Source: an uncultured Clostridia bacterium (lineage in GTDB: Bacteria > Bacillota_A > Clostridia > Oscillospirales > Oscillospiraceae). From it: a DNA stretch of 38,947 nucleotides. Below are positions 8,225-16,566 of this stretch, piece after piece. How positions within the stretch are numbered: position 1 is the first letter of the stretch; each line of letters begins with the position of its first letter. Where the stretch lies: contig CAMZIX010000004.1 of NCBI GenBank assembly GCA_947307375.1, positions 1-38,947 on the forward strand. The letters are read 5' to 3'. Made by a program: the position numbers and the translations under genes. The notes under the pieces are model-generated. The model did no database searches. It worked only from the letters and a program-made list of their open reading frames with translations, and had not been told where the DNA came from.

Positions 8225-9825
8225 GGGTCATGTTTGTCGATGATCAGACCAGCGTTCTGAAGGGCATCGCCACAGGGGTGCGCTTTCAGGAGCTCGGCGT
8301 GCGCAGCGTCCGCTATGCCACCGGCACGGACAGCGCGCTCGAACTGCTGGAGAACGAAAGCGCCGATCTGCTGTTCTGCGACGTGGAAATGCCGGGCCGA
8401 AACGGCCTGGAGCTGGTCCGGGAGGTCCGTGAGCGCTGGCCGGATACGCTCGTCGTGCTGCTGACCAGCCACGCGGAATTCGAATTCGCGCAGGAGAGCA
8501 TGCGCCTCGGCTGCTTTGACTACATCCTGCAGCCCGCGCCTTACGACGTGATCGAGGCGATCATCCAGCGCGCCCGGCAGCAGTTCCAGGAGCAGAGCCG
8601 CCGCAGCCGGCTTGTCGAGATCGGAAGCCGCATGCGCACCAGCGGGATGGAGCTGCTGGACAACCTGACGCTCGGTCTGCTGAGCAGGGCGGAGGAAGAA
8701 CGGAACGAGTCCATCGAGATGCTGGCTCTGCTGGACTATCCGCTGTCGTCGGACACGCCCTCGCGGCTGCTGCTTTTCCACTTTTCCAGCTTTCGCCGGG
8801 CGGAATCCTATCTCTCGGCAGAAAAAAGCATCCACCGTGCCTTTGCGGATGCGATGAAGCGCTCCGAGCTCAGCTTTTCCTCGCTGCATCTGAGCGCGCT
8901 GGACCATCGGGGAAATTTCCTGCTGCTTCTCTTTCAGGCCGACAGCGCGCGCGAAGCGGAGCTGAGCGACGAAGACGTCCGCCGGCTCTTCGATTGCCTC
9001 TGTCTCACGCGGCCGAACGAGCCGATCCAGTGCTGTGCCGGCGGCCGGGTCCCTCTCGAGCGCCAGCACGAGGTACTGCCTCTGCTCCGGGACACGATCG
9101 ACGGGAAGCCGAGCGGTGAGGGGCTGCTGTTCATGACCAGCGATGGAGAGCGCGCCGGCTTTCAGAGTGAGCGTCTCGGCGGGGACAGCACGCGCTGGAG
9201 CACCATGCTGGCCACCGGGCAGCGCCGCTCCTTCCTCAACGAAGTGGAGGCCGCCCTGTCCGGCATCGAAAGTATGCCCACCGGCCGCGCGAAGGCCCTC
9301 TGCCTGCTGCATCAGCGCATCACCCACGTCTTTTTCAACTATTTCTATGAAAACGGCGCGGATGTCCACCGGCTCTTCCAAAGCCAGTACACCTACAACG
9401 AATACATGAGCAGCTTCTCCGACCCGGACGCCATGCGCATCGCCGTCGCCTATATGATGCGCCAGTCCGAGGAGCTGGAGCAGATGCCCGCGCCTGTCAG
9501 CAGCATCGAGAAGGCGAAGACCTTCATCTCCGAAAACCTTTCCAATCCGATCTCCGTCAAGGACGTGGCCGACCACGTATACATGAGCCCGGAATACTTC
9601 ACCAAGCTCTTCAAACGCGAGACCGGGCAGAATATCAAGGAGTACATCACGCTCTCCAAGATCGAGGCCGCCAAGGACATGCTGGAGCACACCGCCATCT
9701 CGATCGGCATGGTGGCGCTGGAGCTGGGATACAGCAGCTTCTCCCATTTCTCCCAGGTCTTCCGCAAATACGAAAACCTGTCCCCCAGCGAATACCGCAA
9801 CAAGCTGACGGGAGAAGAGGAATAA
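8221..9825 (+). CDS. YesN-like response regulator with AraC-type HTH
   Basis: 534-aa transcription factor. The N-terminal receiver domain has acidic Asp7-Asp8, phosphoacceptor Asp54 (CDVEMPGRNG) and Thr82-Ser83 (LTSHAEFEFA). A middle region (about 130-420) of unknown fold is typical for YesN proteins. The C-terminus (about 430-530) is an AraC/XylS double helix-turn-helix (ISVKDVADHVYMSPEYFTKL and ALELGYSSFSHFSQVFRKY). Oddity: the highly conserved receiver lysine of the KP motif is Gln104 here (YILQPA). It is coupled to the sensor kinase by a 4-nt overlap. It probably activates the nearby importer and hydrolase operons, though its binding sites are not identifiable by eye. Confidence 0.92.
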   Translation: MRVMFVDDQTSVLKGIATGVRFQELGVRSVRYATGTDSALELLENESADLLFCDVEMPGRNGLELVREVRERWPDTLVVLLTSHAEFEFAQESMRLGCFDYILQPAPYDVIEAIIQRARQQFQEQSRRSRLVEIGSRMRTSGMELLDNLTLGLLSRAEEERNESIEMLALLDYPLSSDTPSRLLLFHFSSFRRAESYLSAEKSIHRAFADAMKRSELSFSSLHLSALDHRGNFLLLLFQADSAREAELSDEDVRRLFDCLCLTRPNEPIQCCAGGRVPLERQHEVLPLLRDTIDGKPSGEGLLFMTSDGERAGFQSERLGGDSTRWSTMLATGQRRSFLNEVEAALSGIESMPTGRAKALCLLHQRITHVFFNYFYENGADVHRLFQSQYTYNEYMSSFSDPDAMRIAVAYMMRQSEELEQMPAPVSSIEKAKTFISENLSNPISVKDVADHVYMSPEYFTKLFKRETGQNIKEYITLSKIEAAKDMLEHTAISIGMVALELGYSSFSHFSQVFRKYENLSPSEYRNKLTGEEE

Positions 9826-9870
9826 AAAAAACGGAGCCGTTCCGTCCGGAACGGCTCCGTTTCTTTTTTT
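9824..9870. terminator. Bidirectional Rho-independent terminator
   Basis: Perfect 13-bp stem 9831-9843 / 9848-9860 (ACGGAGCCGTTCC / GGAACGGCTCCGT) with loop GTCC, an A-run on the left and TTTCTTTTTTT on the right. It serves both the response regulator (plus) and the CE2-like esterase (minus), which converge here. Confidence 0.93.
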
Positions 9871-9873
9871 GTT

Positions 9874-10959
9874 TTATGCGAGACTTTCCAGCAGAGCGGC
9901 CAGCTCCGCGCCCATCTTATAGTGGGTATCCAGCGAAGGGTGCCCGTCGGCGCCCACGCCGTCGAAGGGATGCATGGGCTTGAAGCGCAGCAGATGGACG
10001 CGCTCATCGCCCGTTTCCCGCCGATAGCGCGCGACGGTTTCGGCGATATCGGAATAGAGGTAGTAGTTCATGCTGCCGAGCGCGCAGACGATGTGGGTAT
10101 CCGGCCCATTGAGGCGGCGGATCTCCGTCAGGAAGGCCCGGTAGGCGTCCGGGAAGCGGCTGAGCTCATCCTCCGGCGAAAACTGGATGCCATAGCAGTC
10201 GTTGGTGCCCAGGTTCAGCACCACATAGTCCCGCGGATGGGCGGCAAACTCCCATTTCTCCGGCTCAAGCCCCAGCTTTTCCTGCCCGACGCGGTCGGTG
10301 TAGGCGTAGAGCTCCTCCATCGCGTAGGGCATCATCCAGCCCTGGTGCCTGACGGCCGTGATGCCGGAAATGCTGATGCAGTTCCAGTCCAGGCCGAGCT
10401 TTCTCGCCGCGATCGCGCCGTAGGCCTGCCAGCCGTCCTCGTCCTGGGAATAGAAATGGCGGGCAGGGTCCTTGACCAGATTGCCGTAGCCGCAGGTGAT
10501 GGAGTCGCCGATGACCTCCAGCGTTTTGGCGGTCTTCTTCCCGGCGGGAAGGATCTCTCCCTCCATCGTGAAGGCCGTGATGCCCAGAAAGCTCTTGTAG
10601 TTTTCCGTGAGCTTGACCAGACGGATCCGGTGGGTCTCGGGCTTCGGGCTCTGATAGAGCAGCCAGGTCTCGTTGGTCGAGGCGATCTCGAACTTGCGGA
10701 TGGGCCTGTCCATGTCGTCCAGGAAGACGGCCAGCCAGGGCCAGGTCGGGCGCGTTCCCGCGTTGGGATCGCCGGGCATTCCCTCGGGCTCCTGTCCGCA
10801 GAGGGCGCGCAGGCTGACGTTCAGATGCGTGCCGGTAAAGACGAACTCGACGGTCGAGCAGCTCCAGTTGAAATACAGGATATCCTCCCGCGGGTCGCGG
10901 AAGCTCCTCCCGCGCACCAGCAGGCGCTCGGACAGTTCGGATACGGTATAGCGTCGCAT
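9874..10959 (-). CDS. CE2-like SGNH acetyl esterase
   Basis: 361-aa protein with the two-domain plan of carbohydrate esterase family 2: an N-terminal beta-sandwich (about 1-130) and a C-terminal SGNH domain with VIGDSITCGYGN (Ser153), NLGTND and GADGHPS (His340). CE2 enzymes deacetylate xylo-, manno- and gluco-oligosaccharides at O-6. Here the residue three before the His is Ala, not Asp, giving a Ser-His arrangement as reported for some CE2 members. There is no signal peptide, although many CE2 enzymes are secreted. The ribosome site AAGGAG overlaps the end of the upstream beta-lactamase-fold gene (3-nt gap), so it is the last gene of the minus-strand operon. Confidence 0.87.
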   Translation of the reverse strand: MRRYTVSELSERLLVRGRSFRDPREDILYFNWSCSTVEFVFTGTHLNVSLRALCGQEPEGMPGDPNAGTRPTWPWLAVFLDDMDRPIRKFEIASTNETWLLYQSPKPETHRIRLVKLTENYKSFLGITAFTMEGEILPAGKKTAKTLEVIGDSITCGYGNLVKDPARHFYSQDEDGWQAYGAIAARKLGLDWNCISISGITAVRHQGWMMPYAMEELYAYTDRVGQEKLGLEPEKWEFAAHPRDYVVLNLGTNDCYGIQFSPEDELSRFPDAYRAFLTEIRRLNGPDTHIVCALGSMNYYLYSDIAETVARYRRETGDERVHLLRFKPMHPFDGVGADGHPSLDTHYKMGAELAALLESLA

Positions 10960-10962
10960 AGG

Positions 10963-12468
10963 TTACTCCTTCACTGCTTCGGCTTCGTAGGTCAGATAGT
11001 TGTCCGCCTCGTTCAGCCGGAGCTTTTTGATTTCAACATGCAGGCCGGTCCCGCTGCGCGTGAAGCGCAGCTCGGTCTCGAACCAGCCGTTGAGCCAGTG
11101 GACATGGATCCTCAGCTCGTCCTCTCCGAAGCGCGCGCTGGCCGCGTAGGCGCCCAGCGGGGCGAAGGGGGACTCGGTATAGCGTTCGCGCAGGCGCCCG
11201 TCCAGCGAGGCGCGGAGCTCCCCGCCCTCCAGGCGGAGGCAGAGCTCCTCTCCCTCCAGCCGCAGCGAGAAGCCGGTGATCGGGCGGTCCGCCGCCGGAT
11301 CGCGGAAAAGCGCGAAGAAGTCTCCGACGCCCGGGGGCGAGGCGGTGAGCCAGGGGTCGAACACGCCCGCCGTGACGCGGTAATCGCCCAGGAGAGACGG
11401 GTCCGGCGCGCCGCCCGTCGGATCGGCGGGAAGCGCGGCCTCCGCCTCGGTCCGGCGCAGCGCAGCCAGCGCCGCCGGATCCTCCGGGAGCGGATCCACG
11501 GAAAGTGCGGGAAACAGCGTGTCGTAGACGGCCTCCAGCGTGCGCTGCGGGCCGCGCGGCCCCATGGCGCCCTCGTGGATCGCGATCACCAGCTCCTGCT
11601 CCGGCCAGATCAGGCCGAACTGCCCCTGGCCGCCGTCGAAGCGGAAAAGGCCCGGGATGCTGCAGGCCCAGAGCTGATAGCCGTAGCCGCAGCGGCCGTC
11701 CTTCTGCTCGGGCGCGTCGGCCGTGCCGATCCGCACGCTGAGCGCCGCGCGCACGAAGTCCTCCGGGAGGATCTGCTCGCCGTTCCAGCGCCCGCCCTGC
11801 AGATACAGCATGGCCAGGCGCAGATTGTCCTCGGTGCGCGAGAAGGTACCGGGCTCGGCGTCGATGCCCGTGCCGCGAAACTGCCGCCAGACGAAGCGGT
11901 CCGGGTCGATGCCGATCTTCGCAAAGAGCCGCGGCGTCAGGTAGTCCTTGAGGTTCCGGCCGCTGCGCTTGAGGATCAGGGCGCCGAGCATGCACGAGCC
12001 CGCGGAGTTGTAGGTGAAATGAGTGCCCGGCTCCCAGGCGAGGGGTGTTGAGAAATAATGGGCGATGAAATCCCCGCTCAGATCGGGATGGTATGCCATG
12101 CCGTTGGTCATCGTCAGCACATGCTCCACCGTGATGCGCTCGATGCCCTCAGGCAGGTCGATCCCCTTTTCCCGGATCTCTTCGGCGAAGACGTCCGTCA
12201 TGCGCTCGTCCAGCCGGAGCAGGCCCTCGCCGAGGGCGATCCCGACGGCGGTGGCGGTATAGCTCTTGCCGAAGGAGTGGTTGGAGTGCGGCAGCTCCGC
12301 CCGGTAGGGCGCCCACCAGCACGCAGAGAAGACCTTTCCCCGACGGGCGGCCATAAAGCCGTTCATCGTGGTCTCCCCATGGCAGAGCGCGCGCAGGCAG
12401 CGCTCCACCGCCCCGGAGGGAATGCCGACCGCTTCCGGAGAGCAGCGGGGCAGAGAGAAGCCGCTCAT
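10963..12468 (-). CDS. Beta-lactamase-fold serine hydrolase (family VIII esterase-like)
   Basis: 501-aa class C beta-lactamase/AmpC-EstB type protein (PF00144, CubicO-like). The catalytic SxxK is S65-F-G-K68 in HSNHSFGKSYTA, and the second motif is Y153-N-S (family consensus Y-x-N/S). The first 350 or so residues are the catalytic fold; the last 150 are a beta-rich domain of unknown function found in longer members. Relatives are cytoplasmic or secreted esterases or D-peptidases; with no signal peptide and an all-esterase neighbourhood, esterase is more likely. Its start overlaps the MFS stop by 4 nt (ATGA) and the CE2-like gene follows 3 nt later, so the three are co-translated. Confidence 0.85.
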   Translation of the reverse strand: MSGFSLPRCSPEAVGIPSGAVERCLRALCHGETTMNGFMAARRGKVFSACWWAPYRAELPHSNHSFGKSYTATAVGIALGEGLLRLDERMTDVFAEEIREKGIDLPEGIERITVEHVLTMTNGMAYHPDLSGDFIAHYFSTPLAWEPGTHFTYNSAGSCMLGALILKRSGRNLKDYLTPRLFAKIGIDPDRFVWRQFRGTGIDAEPGTFSRTEDNLRLAMLYLQGGRWNGEQILPEDFVRAALSVRIGTADAPEQKDGRCGYGYQLWACSIPGLFRFDGGQGQFGLIWPEQELVIAIHEGAMGPRGPQRTLEAVYDTLFPALSVDPLPEDPAALAALRRTEAEAALPADPTGGAPDPSLLGDYRVTAGVFDPWLTASPPGVGDFFALFRDPAADRPITGFSLRLEGEELCLRLEGGELRASLDGRLRERYTESPFAPLGAYAASARFGEDELRIHVHWLNGWFETELRFTRSGTGLHVEIKKLRLNEADNYLTYEAEAVKE

Positions 12469-13652
12469 TGAATCTTTTCCTTTTTGACAAAGAAGAAGAA
12501 GTACACCATCAGCGCCAGCATCAGCGCCGCGCAGGTCAGGAACATGACGCGGTAGCCGGCAAGACCGGCGATGCTGGCGAGGATCGCGCCGCCGACCATC
12601 GGGCCGACGCCCTGGCCGATGTCGCCGCCGAGGAAGTAGGTGCTGGTGGCGACGCCGCTGCGCTCACGGCCGACACGGTTGATGCAGCCGGCCTGCAGGG
12701 AGGGCTGGGCAGCGCCCTGACCGAGGGCGCGGATGATGCCGGAAATGATGATGGCGGGCAGCGTGCTGGAATAGGCGAGCATCACGAGGGAGGCCGCGCA
12801 CATGATCATACCGGGGAAAACCGTGTAGCGCAGGCCCTTGCGGTCCATGAGCTTGCCGGAGATCGGGCGGATCAGGAAGACCGCGACCGCGTATATCGTA
12901 AAGTAAATGCTGACCTTGGCGATGCCGAACTGGTCGGCAAACATGACAAGGTAGCCGTTGATGATCCCGTTGGTAAAGGAGAAGGTGGAATAGGGCAGGG
13001 TAAAGGGCACTGCCTTGATATCGAAGATGTCGCTGAACACGATGCCGCGGCGGGTGTTGTTGGTGGGCAGGTTCATGCGCAGCATGAAAACCAGCATCAC
13101 AGCCGCCAGGACACACATGCCTGCGGCGACGACGAAGGTGGCGGACATGCTGAAGGCGTCCGCGATCTCGATGCCGACGGCCGGGGCGCAGGCCGAGCCG
13201 ATCAGCTGACTGATGCCCATGTAGCCGATGCCCTCCGCCGTGCGGTCCTTGGGGATGAAATGCACGGCAGCGGCCATCTGCACCGTGCCGTTGATCGAGA
13301 AGCCGATGCCGTTGATCACGCGGAAGACGATCATCATCGGCATATAGGTGGCGTAGGCAAAGCCGATCAGGCCGATAGCCATCAGGATGTTGCTGGCGAT
13401 CAGCAGCCAGATGTTGTTGAGCCGGTCTGCCATCAGCCCGCAGAAGGGGCGGCAGACCAGACTGGTGATGGAGAAAAGCCCCACCACAAAGCCGGCGAAG
13501 GCAACGGTCGCACCGAGGCCGACCAGGTACTTTGACATGATCGTGGCGACCATATAGAAGGAGAAAGAGCTGAGGGTACTGACGGTGAGGATGAGAATAT
13601 AGGAGGCGTTCCAGAGCTTGTCCGGCGTCTCAAAGACTTTTGTCTGATTCAC
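12465..13652 (-). CDS. Major facilitator superfamily transporter
   Basis: 395-aa, 12 predicted membrane helices, MFS fold. The loop 2-3 signature is GLMADRLNN (residues 72-80), with the related GKLMDRKGLR between helices 8 and 9. The start is GTG (13650-13652) with a GGAAAG ribosome site. The substrate is not recognisable: it could import a small acylated sugar or glycoside, or export an acid or alcohol released by the esterases. It is the first of three tightly coupled minus-strand genes downstream of the solute-binding protein, from which it is separated by a terminator-like hairpin. Confidence 0.88.
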   Translation of the reverse strand: MNQTKVFETPDKLWNASYILILTVSTLSSFSFYMVATIMSKYLVGLGATVAFAGFVVGLFSITSLVCRPFCGLMADRLNNIWLLIASNILMAIGLIGFAYATYMPMMIVFRVINGIGFSINGTVQMAAAVHFIPKDRTAEGIGYMGISQLIGSACAPAVGIEIADAFSMSATFVVAAGMCVLAAVMLVFMLRMNLPTNNTRRGIVFSDIFDIKAVPFTLPYSTFSFTNGIINGYLVMFADQFGIAKVSIYFTIYAVAVFLIRPISGKLMDRKGLRYTVFPGMIMCAASLVMLAYSSTLPAIIISGIIRALGQGAAQPSLQAGCINRVGRERSGVATSTYFLGGDIGQGVGPMVGGAILASIAGLAGYRVMFLTCAALMLALMVYFFFFVKKEKIQ

Positions 13653-13669
13653 GGTCTCTTTCCTTTCTC

Positions 13670-13699
13670 AAAAAAGTGGGGGCACCGGAGTGCCCCCAC
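13670..13699 (-). terminator. Terminator after the solute-binding protein gene
   Basis: Perfect 10-bp stem GTGGGGGCAC / GTGCCCCCAC at 13676-13685 and 13690-13699 with a 4-nt loop, followed on the minus strand by a T-run (13670-13675). It lies 29 nt downstream of the binding-protein stop and just before the MFS ribosome site, so partial read-through would give high binding protein and lower MFS/hydrolase levels. Confidence 0.88.
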
Positions 13700-13728
13700 A
13701 TAGGCGGTGGGATAATGGGATCTGCGAT

Positions 13729-15264
13729 TTACTTCGAAGCGAGCCAGGTGTCGAGCTGGGCCTGCTTCTCGGCGATGACGGCGTCGATGCCGGCGTCGTG
13801 CAGGGCCTTCTGGAAGACGGGCAGGGTCTCGTCAATGTTGACCTCGCCGTTGATCAGCGGGAGGTAATACTGGGCGCAGACGTTGCCGCAGGCGGTCACC
13901 TGGTCGGCGACAGGCGTGGCGTCAAACACGAAGCCCAGGGCCAGGGACGGATGCGCGTCCTTGTTGGACTCCCACATGTCGCTCCAGAGCGTGGGGGGCT
14001 GGTGGCTCCAAACGGGGCAGCCGAAGCAGTTGGGCAGGTTGTAGGAGGCGCCCAGGCCGGTCCAGCCGCAGTTGGTCATATCCTTGCCCTCGGGGAAGGC
14101 CAGGGTCCCGTCTGCGTTCACGACATAGTTCTCACCCTCGATGCCGTTGCCCAGCAGGTTGCAGAGCTCGGGCTCGGTGTAGAAGGCGGCCAGAACGTCC
14201 ATCGCGACTTCGGGCTGCTTGCAGAAGCTGGTGATGTGCCAGAGGTAGGTGCCGATGTTGCTGGTGGTGATCAGGCGATCGCTGATGTTGACGCCGACGA
14301 TGTCGCCGCCGTAGGTCTGCTGGATGTTGGCCTCATAGCAGGACTCCTCCGCGTCAAAGCCGTAGCCGGGCGTGGCGGAGACGAGACCGAACTGCAGGCT
14401 CATCAGGGTGGGGTTGGTGTTGGACATCGGGTCGGGCAGGATCAGGTCGTTCTCGGACCAGATGCGGACCTGCTCCATGAAGTTGAGGAAGTAGTCGCTC
14501 TCGTAGTAGTTCTCGACCGTAGTGCTGTTCAGAGGATCGGTCAGAACGCCGAGGAAGTTGGTGTTGTCGCCCAGGGTGTCGATGTCTTTCGGAACCCAGT
14601 AGGTCTCGGTGGCGCCGGGGACATAGTAGTGGGTCGGGTTGACGGCCTTCATCTGGAGCATGGCGTCGGTCACGTCGTTCAGGGTCTTGATCTTGCTCCA
14701 GTCGATGTTGGCGGCGTCAGCGTCTTCCTTCATGCAGAGGAAGAGCATCGGGCTGGAATAGGCGCCCATGGTGGGCAGGGCGTAGTAGTGGCCGTCGATC
14801 TTGCAGCAGTCGAGGATCTCGGGATAATCCTTCCACAGATCCGTGACTTCGGGGTGCTTCTCCAGGAGGTCGGTCAGGTCGGCGAGCTGGCCGTTGGCCT
14901 TCAGGGTGCTCATGGGCATATACCAGAAGGAGGAGAAGATGTCGATGGAATCCTGGCCGCCGGTCAGGAGCAGGTTGTACTGCTGCTGCATGTTGGAGAA
15001 GTCGATGGCAACGAGATCGATCTCCGCGTTGCACTTCTCGCGGAGGATCTTGTTCATCTCTTCCTCGACCTGGGGCTCGGAGGGAGTGGCGAACATCTTG
15101 GAATACGCGAACTTGATGACCGGATACTGACCGGAGCTGGTGTTGGCGGCTTCTCCCGCGGGAGCGGCTTCGCCGGCCGGCTTGCTGCTCTCGCTGGAAC
15201 CGCCGCAGGCGGCCAGCGCGAACACCATGAGGAGGGCGAGCATCAGCGCAAGGATACGTTTCAT
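13729..15264 (-). CDS. ABC sugar-importer solute-binding lipoprotein
   Basis: 511-aa extracellular solute-binding protein, family 1-like (LplA/YtcQ type). The N-terminus is a lipoprotein signal: charged MKR, hydrophobic stretch, lipobox L17-A-A-C20, then a Ser/Pro/Ala/Glu-rich linker. Start 15264 is preferred over 15300 because AAAGGA lies 9 nt upstream and the lipobox distance is then normal. The family binds oligosaccharides or complex glycosides and is large, like this one. It is divergent from its two permeases at 15574 and 16567. It is the only extracellular component seen in the cluster and so defines substrate entry. Confidence 0.9.
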   Translation of the reverse strand: MKRILALMLALLMVFALAACGGSSESSKPAGEAAPAGEAANTSSGQYPVIKFAYSKMFATPSEPQVEEEMNKILREKCNAEIDLVAIDFSNMQQQYNLLLTGGQDSIDIFSSFWYMPMSTLKANGQLADLTDLLEKHPEVTDLWKDYPEILDCCKIDGHYYALPTMGAYSSPMLFLCMKEDADAANIDWSKIKTLNDVTDAMLQMKAVNPTHYYVPGATETYWVPKDIDTLGDNTNFLGVLTDPLNSTTVENYYESDYFLNFMEQVRIWSENDLILPDPMSNTNPTLMSLQFGLVSATPGYGFDAEESCYEANIQQTYGGDIVGVNISDRLITTSNIGTYLWHITSFCKQPEVAMDVLAAFYTEPELCNLLGNGIEGENYVVNADGTLAFPEGKDMTNCGWTGLGASYNLPNCFGCPVWSHQPPTLWSDMWESNKDAHPSLALGFVFDATPVADQVTACGNVCAQYYLPLINGEVNIDETLPVFQKALHDAGIDAVIAEKQAQLDTWLASK

Positions 15265-15365
15265 AGTTGAAATTCCTTTCTTTTTCATTTTGTGGTGCAT
15301 CTTGTGTCGCAGGTTGCCCTGCTGAGGCTACATACATGGTAACAGATTCCGCTCCCATTCTGCTA

Positions 15366-15377
15366 TCAGTTTTCTGT
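15366..15377. promoter_or_regulatory. Operator-like palindrome, copy 1
   Basis: TCAGTTTTCTGT, one mismatch from a perfect TCAGNNNNCTGA palindrome, overlapping the predicted transcription start of the binding-protein gene. Copies 2 and 3 lie on the permease side of the same intergenic region. Confidence 0.6.
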
Positions 15378-15382
15378 CGGCT

Positions 15383-15391
15383 ATTATCGCA
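15383..15391 (-). promoter_or_regulatory. Extended -10 of the solute-binding protein promoter
   Basis: Minus strand TGC-GATAAT at 15383-15391; the -35 region is poor. Transcription would start near 15376, inside the palindrome at 15366-15377, leaving a leader of about 110 nt. Confidence 0.45.
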
Positions 15392-15459
15392 TTTCTGCGT
15401 TGCTTCTCCCGAAAATTGGTCAGCCTGTACAAAAACAGGCAGGCGCAGAAAGCGATGCT

Positions 15460-15471
15460 TCAGAAAACTGA
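15460..15471. promoter_or_regulatory. Operator-like palindrome, copy 2
   Basis: TCAGAAAACTGA with perfect TCAG/CTGA arms. It overlaps a possible -35 CTGACA (15468-15473) for the permease operon and is 10 bp from copy 3. Confidence 0.65.
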
Positions 15472-15480
15472 CAAATCCCG

Positions 15481-15492
15481 TCAGAAATCTGA
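15481..15492. promoter_or_regulatory. Operator-like palindrome, copy 3
   Basis: TCAGAAATCTGA with perfect TCAG/CTGA arms, start-to-start 21 bp from copy 2, i.e. two helical turns. It would cover the weak -10 (GATAGC at 15491-15496) of a permease promoter. Confidence 0.65.
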
Positions 15493-15573
15493 TAGCGCCG
15501 CCACGGGTTTTTTGTTAGGATTAAGGTGATGAATTCTCCTATATCAATACTGGAACACAATGGAGGTAGAATC

Positions 15574-16551
15574 ATGGCAACGCTGCAAAAAACTGCAAAG
15601 CCACCCGTCAGCGATCTGGAAAAGGCGCGCAGAAAGCAGAAGCGGAAAAAGCTGTTCATCCAGTTCCTTCCCCTCTACATCATGCTGCTGCCCGGACTGC
15701 TGTATCTGCTGCTGAACAACTATCTGCCCATGGCAGGCCTGGTCATCGCGTTCAAGAAGATCGACTATTCCAAGGGCATCTTCGCCAGCCCCTGGGTCGG
15801 CTTCGACAACTTTATTTATCTCTTCAACAACCCCGATGCCGCAAAGGCGATGCTGAACACGGTCCTTTACAACCTGGCCTTCATCATCACCGGCAACCTG
15901 ATGGCCATCATCGTCGCCATCGCGCTTGACTGCGTCAAAAAGAAATTCCTCAAAAACTTCAGCCAGGTCATCATTCTTCTCCCCTACCTGCTCAGTACCG
16001 TCATCGTCAGCTATATCGTCTATGCCTTCCTCAACCCGACCAACGGCTTCATGAACAACACCATTTTGCCGGCGCTGCATATCGACGCCATCAAATGGTA
16101 CAACGAGCCGAAGTACTGGCCGGTGATCCTGACGATCGTGTTCCTGTGGATGAGCACCGGCTACAGCTCCATCCTGTACTACTCCACGATCATCGGCATC
16201 GACAAGTCCCTCTACGAAGCCGCCGTCGTGGACGGGGCCAGCACCTGGGACCAGATCATCCACGTCACGCTGCCCGGCCTCAAGTACACGATCATCACCC
16301 TCGTGCTGCTGGCCGTCGGCCGCATCTGCTTCTCCGACTTCGGACTCTTCTATCAGATCCCGCAGCACAGCGGTCTGCTGTACTCGACCACACAGACGAT
16401 CGATACCTTCGTCTACCGCGCGCTGCTCGAGCTCAACGACGTGGGCCGTTCCTCCGCCGCCGGCTTCCTGCAGTCGATCCTCGGCTTCATCCTCGTCTTT
16501 ATCGCCAACATGCTTGTCTCCAAGATCGACAAGCAGAGCGCTCTGTTCTAA
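15574..16551 (+). CDS. ABC sugar permease, LplB/YtcP-type subunit 1
   Basis: 325-aa inner-membrane permease of the MalF/UgpA branch. A basic cytoplasmic N-terminus (ARRKQKRKK) precedes six predicted helices. The cytoplasmic EAA loop that docks the ATPase is YEAAVVDGASTWDQIIHVTLPGLK, in the 3' third of the gene. The start is ATG 15574 with GGAGG 7 nt upstream. It pairs with the second permease 15 nt downstream and with the divergent binding lipoprotein. No ABC ATPase gene lies in the window, so a shared MsmX-like ATPase encoded elsewhere is the likely energiser, as is known for this family. Confidence 0.93.
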   Translation: MATLQKTAKPPVSDLEKARRKQKRKKLFIQFLPLYIMLLPGLLYLLLNNYLPMAGLVIAFKKIDYSKGIFASPWVGFDNFIYLFNNPDAAKAMLNTVLYNLAFIITGNLMAIIVAIALDCVKKKFLKNFSQVIILLPYLLSTVIVSYIVYAFLNPTNGFMNNTILPALHIDAIKWYNEPKYWPVILTIVFLWMSTGYSSILYYSTIIGIDKSLYEAAVVDGASTWDQIIHVTLPGLKYTIITLVLLAVGRICFSDFGLFYQIPQHSGLLYSTTQTIDTFVYRALLELNDVGRSSAAGFLQSILGFILVFIANMLVSKIDKQSALF

Positions 16552-16566
16552 GGGAGGTGTCACGTT

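Larger units (their letters stand above)
15265..15573. other. Divergent regulatory region, binding protein / permeases
   Basis: 309 nt with no credible gene. It holds the three TCAG-CTGA palindromes, the minus-strand extended -10, a small stem-loop GCCTGT/ACAGGC (15423-15428 / 15435-15440), and a terminator-like element: CCCGT (15477-15481) pairing with ACGGG (15503-15507) followed by TTTTTT (15508-15513), which encloses copy 3. The permease ribosome site GGAGG is at 15562-15566. Confidence 0.65.

Noticed and set aside
15267..15518. Possible 83-aa gene in the divergent regulatory region
   Set aside because: No good ribosome site, overlaps the operators, and antisense to the start of the binding-protein leader.
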